DNA of 64,000 nt from Kineothrix alysoides (lineage in GTDB: Bacteria > Bacillota > Clostridia > Lachnospirales > Lachnospiraceae), in the NCBI RefSeq assembly GCF_000732725.1, contig NZ_JPNB01000002.1, positions 1,550,001 through 1,614,000 on the forward strand, given 5' to 3'. The notes under the pieces are model-generated. The model saw only the letters and a list, made by a program, of their open reading frames with translations. It searched no databases and had not been told where the DNA came from. Within the stretch, counting starts at the first letter, position 1, and each line of letters opens with the position of its first letter. A program made the position numbers and the translations under genes. This document shows, in pieces, positions 19,558 to 28,190 of the stretch.

Positions 19558-19831
19558 TTTGTACAATTCCACCGCCTTCCGGGGGCTTTCATCCCTGGCT
19601 TCGGTTTCTGTTCTTTTAGTGAACGGCTGAAATTTTCTTAAGGAAACCTCCAACATCCAGGGAAAACGCCGCATGGATGCGGCGTTTAGGCAGCACAGTA
19701 CAAGGATGTATTTTGCTGCCGACCCGTCCGTCACCGTTACATTCACGGTTTCCTTTAGAAAATACAGCCGTGAACGTTGAACAGAAACCGAAGCCAGGGA
19801 TGAAAGCCCCTCACAACCCCAAATTGTACAT
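19558..19831. repeat. 274-bp inverted-repeat structure between treP and treC
   Basis: Outer arms share TGTACAATT, GGGGCTTTCATCCCTGGC and TTCGGTTTCTGTTC on the left (19559-19613) with their complements on the right (19779-19830). The pairing continues inward (GAACGGCTG...AAGGAAACC at 19621-19648 against GGTTTCC...CAGCCGTGAACG at 19747-19776) around a central hairpin AACGCCGCAT/ATGCGGCGTT (19665-19686). Transcribed as part of the treP-treC message it would fold into one long stem. The 119-codon frame through it looks accidental. It could be a MITE, an mRNA-stability element, or a structured RNA. Confidence 0.7.
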
Positions 19832-19870
19832 AAAATCCTCACAACCCTAACAGTTTCGCAACGTCTCTTA

Positions 19871-21286
19871 CTACTCCGTCCCCTTCCTCTTTCCCAAAAT
19901 AGCAGTCAAAGTAAAAGGAACAGCAACAGCAATCGCCATACACACTGCAAAAGAGAGCATATATTTAGGCTGTATCGAGAGAATTCCCGGAAGCCCTCCC
20001 ACTCCGATCGCATTAGCCGTAGTTCCCGTAGCCACACAAACAATCGCCGCCAGGGCTGATCCGATCATTCCGCAGATAAAAGGAAACATATATTTCAAGT
20101 TAACACCGAACATAGCCGGTTCCGTTACTCCCAAATAACAAGAGATACAAGACGGTACATTTACTTCCTGTGCCTGCGCATTTTTTTTCTGAAGGAGCAT
20201 CATCCCAAGAACTGCAGAACCCTGTGCGATATTGGAAAGTGCAATCATCGGCCACAGCATCGTTCCGCCATAATCAGCGATAAGCTGCAAATCGATCGCA
20301 TTTGTCATATGATGTAAGCCGGTAATAACCAAGGGAGCATATACGAACCCGAAAACAGCTCCGAATATAACTCTGAAAGGACCGGTAATTCCCGCATATA
20401 CCACGCTGGAGATAGCAGAACCTATTTTCCATCCGATAGGCCCTAAGACGAAGTGCGCAGCCATAACTGCCAGTACGAGAGAGCAGAACGGCACTACGAT
20501 CATCGATACAGCCTGCGGAGAAACTTTTCGGAAAAACTTTTCCAGATAAACGAGCGTAAATGCAGCTAAAATAGCCGGAATAACCTGTGCCTGATAACCG
20601 ATCATATTCACCTTGATAAAACCGAAATTCCAAACCGGAATGTCTGCGGCTGCCGTGGATGCTACTCCGTAGGCATTCAAGAGCTGACCGGAAACTAACG
20701 TCAGTCCAAGCACGATGCCGAGCATCTGTGTCGTTCCCATCTTACGGGTTACGGACCAGCAGATACCCACCGGAAGCATATGGAACACGGCTTCGCCGAT
20801 AAGCCAGAGAAAATGATCCAGGCCTGCCCAGAACTGGCTGATATCGCACAGCGTCTTCGTCCCGTTTTCAAAAAGATACAAACTGTCAATACAGTTTCGA
20901 AAGCCCAGGATCAAACCGCCGACGATAATGGCAGGAATGAGTGGGGCAAAGATTTCCGATATTGCCGTTACGATTTTCTGCAGTGCGTTCTGATTCTTCT
21001 TCGCAGCATTCTTGACATCGTCTTTGGAAACGCCCTCCACTCCGGAGACTGCGGCGAAATCGTTATAGAAATCAGCTACCGTATTCCCTATGATGACCTG
21101 AAACTGCCCGGATTGTGTAAAGCTCCCCTTTACCGCTTTCATCGCTTCAATCGCCTTGATGTCCGCCAGAGACGGGTCGTTAAGAGCAAAGCGCATGCGC
21201 GTCATGCAATGTGACACAGCTGCAATATTTTCTTTTCCCCCGACCAGCTTCAAAAGTTCCTTTGCGTCATTTTCATACTTACCCAT
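19871..21286 (-). CDS. treP: PTS trehalose permease, EIIBC
   Basis: Membrane component that imports and phosphorylates trehalose. The ATG at 21286 has GGAGG upstream and gives 471 residues; a start 39 bases earlier would overlap the operator. EIIB occupies residues 1-85 with the phospho-cysteine in AAVSHCMTRMRF (Cys27). EIIC follows with about ten membrane segments and the conserved PALIVGGLILGFRN and ITGLHHMTNAID stretches. No EIIA domain is fused, so a glucose-type EIIA encoded elsewhere must donate the phosphate. Controlled by the two operators just upstream. Confidence 0.92.
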   Translation of the reverse strand: MGKYENDAKELLKLVGGKENIAAVSHCMTRMRFALNDPSLADIKAIEAMKAVKGSFTQSGQFQVIIGNTVADFYNDFAAVSGVEGVSKDDVKNAAKKNQNALQKIVTAISEIFAPLIPAIIVGGLILGFRNCIDSLYLFENGTKTLCDISQFWAGLDHFLWLIGEAVFHMLPVGICWSVTRKMGTTQMLGIVLGLTLVSGQLLNAYGVASTAAADIPVWNFGFIKVNMIGYQAQVIPAILAAFTLVYLEKFFRKVSPQAVSMIVVPFCSLVLAVMAAHFVLGPIGWKIGSAISSVVYAGITGPFRVIFGAVFGFVYAPLVITGLHHMTNAIDLQLIADYGGTMLWPMIALSNIAQGSAVLGMMLLQKKNAQAQEVNVPSCISCYLGVTEPAMFGVNLKYMFPFICGMIGSALAAIVCVATGTTANAIGVGGLPGILSIQPKYMLSFAVCMAIAVAVPFTLTAILGKRKGTE

Positions 21287-21302
21287 AAGTTTCCTCCTTG
21301 CA

Positions 21303-21318
21303 ACTTGTTTAAACAAGT
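21303..21318. promoter_or_regulatory. TreR operator, downstream copy
   Basis: Perfect 16-bp palindrome ACTTGTTTAAACAAGT lying just after the predicted treP transcription start, where a bound repressor would block the polymerase. Confidence 0.75.
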
Positions 21319-21331
21319 GTCCCATAAAACC

Positions 21332-21360
21332 TTTATATCATACTTGTTTAAACAAGTCAA
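21332..21360 (-). promoter_or_regulatory. treP-treC promoter
   Basis: On the minus strand TTGACT (21360-21355), 17-bp spacer, TATAAA (21337-21332). The spacer holds most of the upstream operator copy. Confidence 0.75.
21342..21357. promoter_or_regulatory. TreR operator, upstream copy
   Basis: Second identical palindrome ACTTGTTTAAACAAGT, 39 bp centre-to-centre from the first, overlapping the -35 and the spacer of the treP promoter. Confidence 0.78.
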
Positions 21361-21419
21361 CTTCTATTTTCATTATTTTTAATATTATCTGTATGACCGC
21401 GCTTATATCTTTCCATTTC

Positions 21420-21447
21420 TTGACTTCCTGCTGTTATGATTTATAAT
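21420..21447 (+). promoter_or_regulatory. treR promoter
   Basis: TTGACT at 21420, 16-bp spacer, TATAAT at 21442-21447. No operator copy overlaps it, so treR may not be strongly autoregulated. Confidence 0.6.
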
Positions 21448-21488
21448 AAGTAGAAAATGAACCATGGTAAAGGAGAGAATGAGGATTT

Positions 21489-22211
21489 ATGCCAAAGGCT
21501 ATATTTCAATCCATTTATAAGGATTTAAAATCGAAAATTGAAAGTCAGGTGTACCCGTTCCAGCAGCTTCTTCCTTCTGAAAATATGCTGGTGGAGTCCT
21601 ATGACTGCTCCAGAAATACGATAAGAAGGGCAGTTTCCATGCTGGCGGAGGAAGGCTATGTGCAGTCTCTTCACGGTGTGGGGGTCCGGGTGATTTATCA
21701 GCCGGTGCGCCAGACAACCTTTACCATAGGAGGAATCGAATCCTTTAAGGAGTCGGCGCTTCGAAACGGCTGTGAACATTCCACCAGGGTGGTGCAGTTT
21801 ACCGAGCTGGTGGCGGATGAGCATATTCAGGCGAAGACCGGCTTTGCGGCAGGTTCCGAGCTGTATTATATACAGCGTGTCAGGTATCTGGATGGAAAGG
21901 CGCTGATTTTCGATATCAATACTTTTTTGAAATCCGCAGTTCCGGGGCTTACGGAGGAAATTGCGGCTCATTCTATTTATGATTATATCGAAGACGAGCT
22001 GGGTATGTCCATCGTGACCAGCAAAAGAATCATGACGGTGGAGAGGGTCACGGAAATCGACGAGAAATACTTGAACTTGAACGACTTCAACTGCTTGGCC
22101 GTTATCAGCAGTCAGACCTATAATGCGGACGGGCAGATGTTTGAGTTTACACAATCCAGGCACAGGCCGGACTATTTCTGCTTTCAGGACACGGCCATAA
22201 GAAGACATTAA
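21489..22211 (+). CDS. treR: GntR-family trehalose operon repressor
   Basis: DNA-binding repressor expected to release the tre operators on binding trehalose 6-phosphate. The 240 residues comprise an N-terminal winged helix (LPSENMLVESYDCSRNTIRRAVSMLAEEGYVQSLHGVGVRV, residues about 24-65) and a C-terminal UTRA effector domain (YYIQRVRYLDGKAL, SIYDYIEDELG, ending FEFTQSRHRPDYFCF). It is transcribed divergently from treP-treC, with both operators in the shared region. Confidence 0.92.
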   Translation: MPKAIFQSIYKDLKSKIESQVYPFQQLLPSENMLVESYDCSRNTIRRAVSMLAEEGYVQSLHGVGVRVIYQPVRQTTFTIGGIESFKESALRNGCEHSTRVVQFTELVADEHIQAKTGFAAGSELYYIQRVRYLDGKALIFDINTFLKSAVPGLTEEIAAHSIYDYIEDELGMSIVTSKRIMTVERVTEIDEKYLNLNDFNCLAVISSQTYNADGQMFEFTQSRHRPDYFCFQDTAIRRH

Positions 22212-22303
22212 ACTGTAATGATAATCTTTATCAATAATTTTCTATATAAATAGACGCAGGGTAACAGCCGTGATAAAATAGGATGTTGCAGGAGGATAAA
22301 AAG

Positions 22304-23062
22304 ATGCTGGAAGTACGGAACTTGGCTTATGAAGTCGTGGAGAACGGCGAGAAAATAACGATTGTGAAAGATATAAATTTTTCGGTTGAAGATGGAGAGA
22401 TGCTGGTTATCACCGGGCCGAACGGAGGGGGAAAGACCACGGTGGCTAAGCTTTTGATGGGTGTGCTGAGCGCTACCGGCGGGAAACTGCTTCTGGACGG
22501 GGTGGATATTGCGCCTATGGCTATCGACGAGAGAGCGAAGGCCGGAATCGGATACGCATTCCAGCAGCCGCCTATCTTTAAGGGAATGACCATACGCAGG
22601 CTTCTTAACCTCGCTGCGGGGGAGGAGCTTTCAGAGGACATTTGCTGCGAGCTGCTCAGCAGTGTCGGCATGTGCGCCAGAGAATATCTGGACAGAGAGG
22701 TGGATGCCACGCTGTCCGGCGGAGAGCGTAAGAGAGTGGAAATCGCCACTGTGCTGGCGAAGCAGCATAAGCTTTGTATTTTCGACGAACCTGAGGCGGG
22801 AATAGACCTCTGGAGCTTTTCCATGCTCGTAAAAGAATTCGAGAAGATTCACAAAGAGAAAAAGGAGACGCTCGTACTCATTTCCCATCAGGAGAAAATT
22901 ATCCGCATGGCAGACAGAATATTGGTCATCAAGGACGGAACGGTGGATAGATGCGGTGCTGCCGGGGAAATCCTTCCGCTGCTTTTTGGCGGGGAGGATA
23001 GCTGTGCGTGTATAAACAGAAAGGGAGGAAACGGTTATGGAGTTGGATGCGATAACAAATAA
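22304..23062 (+). CDS. sufC: SufC-type ATPase of a minimal SUF system
   Basis: ATPase that drives iron-sulfur cluster assembly on its SufB partner. ATG at 22304 follows GGAGGAT; 252 residues. Walker A GPNGGGKTT near 40, Q-loop FQQPPIFKG, signature LSGGERKRVE and Walker B LCIFDEPEAGIDL (with the SufC-specific EAGID) are all present. Its last 26 bases overlap the following sufB-like gene, so the two are coupled. No sufD, sufS or sufU is adjacent, which fits the two-gene SUF-like minimal (SMS) arrangement of anaerobes. Confidence 0.9.
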   Translation: MLEVRNLAYEVVENGEKITIVKDINFSVEDGEMLVITGPNGGGKTTVAKLLMGVLSATGGKLLLDGVDIAPMAIDERAKAGIGYAFQQPPIFKGMTIRRLLNLAAGEELSEDICCELLSSVGMCAREYLDREVDATLSGGERKRVEIATVLAKQHKLCIFDEPEAGIDLWSFSMLVKEFEKIHKEKKETLVLISHQEKIIRMADRILVIKDGTVDRCGAAGEILPLLFGGEDSCACINRKGGNGYGVGCDNK

Positions 23063-23960
23063 GGTGCTTGATGCCATCGATACCAATGGGTTCAAGCAGC
23101 AGGGAGCTTATAACCTGCGCTATAACGGAGCGGCTCTCTGCCACGGGGACAGCGAGAATATCAGGATCAGGAGAAAAGAGGACAAGCAGGGAATCGATGT
23201 CTATATAAGCAGCAAGGCACAAGGAGAGCAGGTACATATTCCGGTTGTAATCTCCCAGTCCGGCATGATGGATGTAGTTTATAATGATTTCTATATAGAA
23301 GAAAGTGCGGATGTGGTCATCGTGGCAGGCTGCGGCATTCATAACAGCGGCTGTAATGAAACGAGACACGACGGAATTCATGCTTTTCACGTAGGGAAGA
23401 ACGCTAAAGTAGTATATGAGGAGAAGCATTACGGAGAAGGCGAGGGTACCGGAGAGAATATACTCAATCCTGTGACTCAGATATATATGGAGGAAGGGTC
23501 GATGTTCACGCTGGATACGGTGCAGATTCGAGGTGTGGATTCTACGAAGCGTATTACCGATGTGGATATGGGGCCTGAGAGCAGGCTGTTCGTGATGGAG
23601 AAGCTGATGACTCACGATAAACAAACCGCCGTTTCCAATATGGAGGTAAGGATGAACGGAGAAGGAAGCTCGGCGCAGATCATATCCCGTTCCGTGGCGA
23701 AGGGAACCTCCAGCCAGACCTTCCACCCGAGCGCGGTAGGTAATGCACTTTGCAAGGCCCATGTGCAGTGCGATGCTATTATTATGGATCATGCTCACGT
23801 ATGCGCCATTCCGGAAATAGACGCTCACGATGTGGATGCACAGATTGTTCACGAGGCAGCCATCGGAAGAATCAACAATGAGCAGCTTTTGAAGCTTCGT
23901 TCCTTTGGAATGAAGGAGGAAGAAGCGGAAGCGGTCATCATAGATAATTTCTTACAATAA
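23037..23960 (+). CDS. sufB: SufB/SufD-family scaffold, minimal form
   Basis: Scaffold partner of SufC. At 307 residues it is much shorter than SufB (about 470) or SufD (about 420), and lacks most of the N-terminal region. The beta-helix core is recognisable, and the C-terminus carries the SufB/D motif IDAHDVDAQIVHEAAIGRI followed by EQLLKLRSFGMKEEEA. A single SufB-like protein would form the homodimeric scaffold. The cysteine desulfurase must be encoded elsewhere. Confidence 0.87.
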   Translation: MELDAITNKVLDAIDTNGFKQQGAYNLRYNGAALCHGDSENIRIRRKEDKQGIDVYISSKAQGEQVHIPVVISQSGMMDVVYNDFYIEESADVVIVAGCGIHNSGCNETRHDGIHAFHVGKNAKVVYEEKHYGEGEGTGENILNPVTQIYMEEGSMFTLDTVQIRGVDSTKRITDVDMGPESRLFVMEKLMTHDKQTAVSNMEVRMNGEGSSAQIISRSVAKGTSSQTFHPSAVGNALCKAHVQCDAIIMDHAHVCAIPEIDAHDVDAQIVHEAAIGRINNEQLLKLRSFGMKEEEAEAVIIDNFLQ

Positions 23961-23971
23961 CCTATAAACAT

Positions 23972-24011
23972 AAAAAATGAACCGCAGGAGAAAAACTGCG
24001 GTTCATTTTTT
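23972..24011 (+). terminator. Terminator after sufCB
   Basis: Perfect 16-bp stem AAAAAATGAACCGCAG / CTGCGGTTCATTTTTT with an 8-base loop. Confidence 0.9.
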
Positions 24012-24108
24012 CGGATATTTTTACGGGATTTTAGGTTTTTTACAAATCGAGGATATATTATTATAACATTACAAGGTACGAAGTGCCTGAAAATAAGGAG
24101 GGTTAGTG

Positions 24109-25233
24109 ATGAAAAAGAGAATGGTAGCCATTTTTATGGCAGCGGCTATGACAATGGGGTTAATGGCATGCGGAAACACAACTTCGGAGGCAACAGTGTC
24201 TAAAGCGGACACAGAGACGAAAGAAGAAGTAAAGGAAGAAGTAAAAGAAGAGAGCGCGCCTGCAGAAGCGGCAGCGACGGAAGCTGAGACGGAAACGAAT
24301 AAGTTGTCGGGTGATTTAGTTATTTATTGCCCCCATCCGCTGGAGTTTATCAATCCTTTGGTAAGTGAATTTGAAAATCAGACGGGTGTAAAAGTAGAAG
24401 TGGTAGCGGCTGGTACCGGCGAACTGCTGAAAAGAGTAGAATCTGAGCAGGGAAATCCTTTGGGAGATATTTTCTGGGGCGGTTCTTTATCGACGATGAT
24501 GCCGCAGATGGATCTGTTTGAAAATTATCAGTCCATAAATGAAGAGTTCGTACAGGAAGGCATGAAAAATGCAGAAGGGCCTTTAACGAGATTTACCGAT
24601 ATTCCCAGTGTAATCATGATAAATACCGATTTGATTGGCGATATCGAAGTAAATGGTTATGAAGACTTATTGAATCCCGAGTTAAAAGGAAAAATTGCAC
24701 ATTGCGATCCGTCCAAATCCTCATCTTCCTATGAGCACCTGATCAATATGCTTTATGCTATGGGAAATGGAAATCCGGAAGATGGATGGGATTATGTGGA
24801 TAAATTCTGTCAGAATCTTGATGGTAAGCTGCTCAGCGGTTCTTCTGCAGTTTATAAGGGCGTAGCGGACGGAGAATATGTGGTTGGGCTCACCTTTGAA
24901 GAAGGTGCTGCAAAATATGTGGCTGACGGAGCTCCGGTAAAAGTCGTTTATATGGAAGAGGGCGTTATTTCCAAGCCGGATGGGGTATACATTATCAAAG
25001 ATGCCAAGAATATGGATAATGCAAAGGCATTCATTGATTTTATAACGGGAAAAGATGCGCAGACCATCATTGTAGAACAGTTGAACAGACGTTCCGTAAG
25101 AACGGACGTACCTGCCCCCAGCTATTTAATGCCAAAAGAAGATATCAACATCATTTATGATGATGAGAATCTTGTAGTTGAGAAAAAGGAAGAATGGCTT
25201 ACTAAATTTAATGATATTTTCACGAATTATTAA
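24109..25233 (+). CDS. ABC importer binding lipoprotein, Fbp/Afu type
   Basis: Lipoprotein that captures the ligand outside the cell for the ATPase and permease encoded next. ATG at 24109 follows AAGGAGGG. The 374 residues start with a lipoprotein signal ending LMACG, an acidic linker (about 30-65), then a type II periplasmic-binding fold (GDLVIYCPHPLEFINPL, GDIFWGGSLSTM, DIPSVIMINTD). Ferric-binding FbpA proteins use a paired tyrosine in the second domain; here the corresponding stretch reads VVGLTFEEGAAKYV without the pair. Afu-type relatives bind hexose phosphates. I infer a phosphorylated or other anionic ligand rather than iron. Confidence 0.78.
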   Translation: MKKRMVAIFMAAAMTMGLMACGNTTSEATVSKADTETKEEVKEEVKEESAPAEAAATEAETETNKLSGDLVIYCPHPLEFINPLVSEFENQTGVKVEVVAAGTGELLKRVESEQGNPLGDIFWGGSLSTMMPQMDLFENYQSINEEFVQEGMKNAEGPLTRFTDIPSVIMINTDLIGDIEVNGYEDLLNPELKGKIAHCDPSKSSSSYEHLINMLYAMGNGNPEDGWDYVDKFCQNLDGKLLSGSSAVYKGVADGEYVVGLTFEEGAAKYVADGAPVKVVYMEEGVISKPDGVYIIKDAKNMDNAKAFIDFITGKDAQTIIVEQLNRRSVRTDVPAPSYLMPKEDINIIYDDENLVVEKKEEWLTKFNDIFTNY

Positions 25234-25290
25234 TAAAACATAAGTTGTAAGCATTTAAAATCATTAGTAATTCAAAAACACCTGAATAGG

Positions 25291-25322
25291 AAAAAAGGAG
25301 ATTGAAAGAAATCTCCTTTTTT
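25291..25322 (+). terminator. Terminator between the binding-protein gene and its ATPase
   Basis: AAAAAAGGAGATT / AATCTCCTTTTTT with a short loop. It probably lets the binding protein be made in excess of the membrane complex by partial read-through. Confidence 0.8.
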
Positions 25323-25365
25323 CATAAAAGAAATTAAGAGGCTGAAACGGAAAGAAGGAAATAAA

Positions 25366-26478
25366 ATGAGCGTTGCTATCAATGTAGAACATGTTGTAAA
25401 GAAATATGATGACATAACAATCATTCCGGATATGTCAATACAGATTAAAAATGGGGAGTTTTTTACTTTGTTAGGGCCTTCGGGCTGCGGGAAAACAACC
25501 TTGCTGCGAATGATCGCAGGATTTAACTCCATAGAGGGCGGAGAGATTAAATTCGGAGATAAAGTGATTAACCATATTTCCGCTCATAAGAGAAATATAG
25601 GTATGGTTTTCCAAAATTATGCTATTTTTCCGCATTTAACGGTAAGACAAAATGTCGAATATGGTTTAAAACTTAGAAAAACCAATAAACAGGAAATGAA
25701 GAAAAAGGTGGATGAAATACTGGAGGTAGTAAAGATAACGGATTATCAGGAACGGCTGCCGGAGCGGTTGTCGGGCGGGCAGCAGCAGAGAGTGGCGCTT
25801 GCCAGAGCGATTGTCATTCATCCCAGCGTACTTTTAATGGATGAACCGTTATCCAATCTGGACGCCAAGCTCCGTGTGGAAATGAGAGGAGCAATCCGGG
25901 ATGTTCAGAAACAGGTGGGAATTACGACCGTATATGTAACCCACGACCAGGAAGAAGCACTGGCGATTTCGGATAGAATTGCGGTAATGAAGGATGGTGT
26001 GATTCAGCAGATCGGTGCGCCGGAAAATATTTATACGAGACCGTATAACCTTTTTGTATCTACCTTTATCGGACATTCCAACAGCTTCCGCGGAGTGCTT
26101 GAGAAGAAGGAAAACGCGGTTTATGCAGTCTTTGAAAACGGATACAAAGTAGAAATGACAAATTTGGTGGAAGAATGTGAAGACGGACAGAAGGTAATCA
26201 TTTCGGTGAGACCGGAGGAGTTTTGTCTGGGCAGTGAAGGGATTGAAGCGGAAGTAAAAGAGAGAACATTCCTGGGGAAATATGTAAATTATGTAATGAC
26301 ATTTACAGAGGAAGCGTCTAAGCAGCCGGAAATCGAATTCAGTCAGGATGTGGGTCAGGCAGAAAAAATTATAAAGTGTAAGGAAAGAGTGAAGCTGAAA
26401 GCGAATCCGCAGAAAATCAATATTTTTTCGGAGGATGGAACGAAAAGTCTTATAAAGGATGTGATGAGGTATGAGTAA
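25366..26478 (+). CDS. ABC importer ATPase
   Basis: Energises the importer. The 370 residues include Walker A GPSGCGKTT near 37, Q-loop MVFQNYAIFPHLT, signature LSGGQQQRVALARA, Walker B VLLMDEPLSNLD and the switch histidine in VYVTHDQEEAL. A C-terminal beta-rich TOBE domain (about 275-365) may sense ligand or couple to regulation, as in FbpC/PotA. Its end overlaps the permease start by 8 bases. Confidence 0.9.
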   Translation: MSVAINVEHVVKKYDDITIIPDMSIQIKNGEFFTLLGPSGCGKTTLLRMIAGFNSIEGGEIKFGDKVINHISAHKRNIGMVFQNYAIFPHLTVRQNVEYGLKLRKTNKQEMKKKVDEILEVVKITDYQERLPERLSGGQQQRVALARAIVIHPSVLLMDEPLSNLDAKLRVEMRGAIRDVQKQVGITTVYVTHDQEEALAISDRIAVMKDGVIQQIGAPENIYTRPYNLFVSTFIGHSNSFRGVLEKKENAVYAVFENGYKVEMTNLVEECEDGQKVIISVRPEEFCLGSEGIEAEVKERTFLGKYVNYVMTFTEEASKQPEIEFSQDVGQAEKIIKCKERVKLKANPQKINIFSEDGTKSLIKDVMRYE

Positions 26479-28129
26479 GAAAAAAGGAATAAGATTTGAT
26501 TTTTGGACAGTTGTTACGATAGCAGTTGTATTGATATTCACGGTATTCCTTGTTTATCCGCTGTTTTCGCTGTTTTTCAGCGGATTCAAAGATCCATCCA
26601 GCGGTGAACTGACACTTGCCAATTTTGCAAAGTTCTTTTCAAAGAAGTATTATTACAAAACGCTGGGGCACAGTTTCCTTGTAACAACATGCACGACGGT
26701 CCTGGCAGTGCTGATAGGAGCGCCGTTAGCTTATTTGACAACATCATTCAAGGTGAAGGGAAAAGGAATCATCGATATACTCGTTATTATTTCCATGCTT
26801 TCTCCTCCGTTTATCGGTGCTTATTCGTGGATTGTTCTGGGGGGACGCAGCGGTGTGATCACAAAGTTCTTCGCAAATGTATTCGGTGTGGAAACGCCTT
26901 CCATCTATGGGTTTGGCGGGATATTGCTGGTGCTTACCTTGAAATTATATCCTTATATTTATCTTTATACTACGGGGGCGCTTAAAAAGGTGGATGCTTC
27001 TTTGAGCGAAGCAGCCGAAAGTCTGGGGTGCAATGCGGTGCGTAAAGTAGGCACCATCGTACTTCCGCTTATTGCTCCGACTATTTTGGCCGGTTCCCTG
27101 ATCGTATTTATGAATGCCCTTGCGGACTTCGGTACGCCGATGCTGATCGGAGAAGGGTATACGGTAATGCCGGTGCTTATTTACAATGAATTTATAAGTG
27201 AAATGGGCGGTCATGCAAACTTTGCAGCAGCGCTTGCGGTTATTATGGTATTGATTACCGGGGTAATGTTTCTGGGTCAGAAGTATGTGGTCAACAGGAA
27301 GTCCTTTACTATGAGTTCTCTTCGCCCGATACAATCAAAAAAGCTAAAGGGTGTATGGAATGTGATTATGCATATATTTATATATTTTGTGGTGTTTCTT
27401 GCGATCATACCTCAGATTACGGTTATTTATACCTCCTTTAAAGCGACCAACGGGGCAATCTTCGTAGCCGGTTATAGCCTGGATAGCTATAAATCCATCT
27501 TCAGAAGCTTAGGAACGGCAATAAGAAATACATATCTGTTCGGATTAATAGCAATAATGATAGTGATTATATTATCTATGCTTATCGCTTATATTACGAT
27601 TCGAAGAAAGAGCGTGATTTCGAATATTATTGATTCTATGACAATGTTTCCGTATATCATTCCGGGCTCTGTTCTGGGAATTACCTTGCTTCTGGCATTT
27701 AACAAAAAACCGATGTTATTAAGCGGTACGGCATTTATTATCATATTGGCATTTGTAGTAAGACGTCTGCCCTATACGTTAAGGTCGAGTGCGGCGATCT
27801 TATATCAATTGAGTCCCAGTATGGAAGAAGCGGCAATCAGTTTGGGAGATTCGCCTTTTAAGACCTTTTTCAAAGTAACAGCAGTAATGATGATGCCGGG
27901 AGTGCTTTCAGGGGCTATTTTGAGCTGGATCACGATCATTAATGAATTGAGTGCTTCTGTTATTTTATATACCGGGGGAACGAGGACGATGTCGGTATCC
28001 ATCTATACGGAGGTTATCCGTGCAAGCTATGGTACGGCGGCAGCTCTTTCGAGTATTTTGACTCTGACAACGGTTGCTTCTCTTCTCATCTTCTTCAAGG
28101 TATCGGGTAAGAAAGAGGTCAGTTTGTAA
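26471..28129 (+). CDS. ABC importer permease, two fused membrane halves
   Basis: Single 552-residue protein with about twelve membrane helices in two homologous halves, the FbpB/AfuB design, so it can form the channel alone. Each half has a cytoplasmic EAA loop that contacts the ATPase: LSEAAESLGCNAVRKVGTIVLPL near 180 and MEEAAISLGDSPFKTFFKV near 455. Translationally coupled to the ATPase gene. Confidence 0.9.
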   Translation: MSKKKGIRFDFWTVVTIAVVLIFTVFLVYPLFSLFFSGFKDPSSGELTLANFAKFFSKKYYYKTLGHSFLVTTCTTVLAVLIGAPLAYLTTSFKVKGKGIIDILVIISMLSPPFIGAYSWIVLGGRSGVITKFFANVFGVETPSIYGFGGILLVLTLKLYPYIYLYTTGALKKVDASLSEAAESLGCNAVRKVGTIVLPLIAPTILAGSLIVFMNALADFGTPMLIGEGYTVMPVLIYNEFISEMGGHANFAAALAVIMVLITGVMFLGQKYVVNRKSFTMSSLRPIQSKKLKGVWNVIMHIFIYFVVFLAIIPQITVIYTSFKATNGAIFVAGYSLDSYKSIFRSLGTAIRNTYLFGLIAIMIVIILSMLIAYITIRRKSVISNIIDSMTMFPYIIPGSVLGITLLLAFNKKPMLLSGTAFIIILAFVVRRLPYTLRSSAAILYQLSPSMEEAAISLGDSPFKTFFKVTAVMMMPGVLSGAILSWITIINELSASVILYTGGTRTMSVSIYTEVIRASYGTAAALSSILTLTTVASLLIFFKVSGKKEVSL

Positions 28130-28190
28130 TGGAATAATAAGGTTCTATGGTATACTGTAAGCATAAGACGCTGAGGAGAAGGGTATACGT

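Noticed and set aside
19483-19842. A 119-codon minus-strand frame between treP and treC
   Set aside because: It runs through the long inverted repeat, has no ribosome site and reads as low-likelihood protein; the palindrome explains the open frame.
24109-28129. Annotation as a ferric iron ABC transporter
   Set aside because: The binding protein lacks the tyrosine pair of ferric-binding proteins and the neighbours (kinase, AraC-type regulator, HAD phosphatase) fit a phosphorylated organic ligand better. Iron is not excluded.
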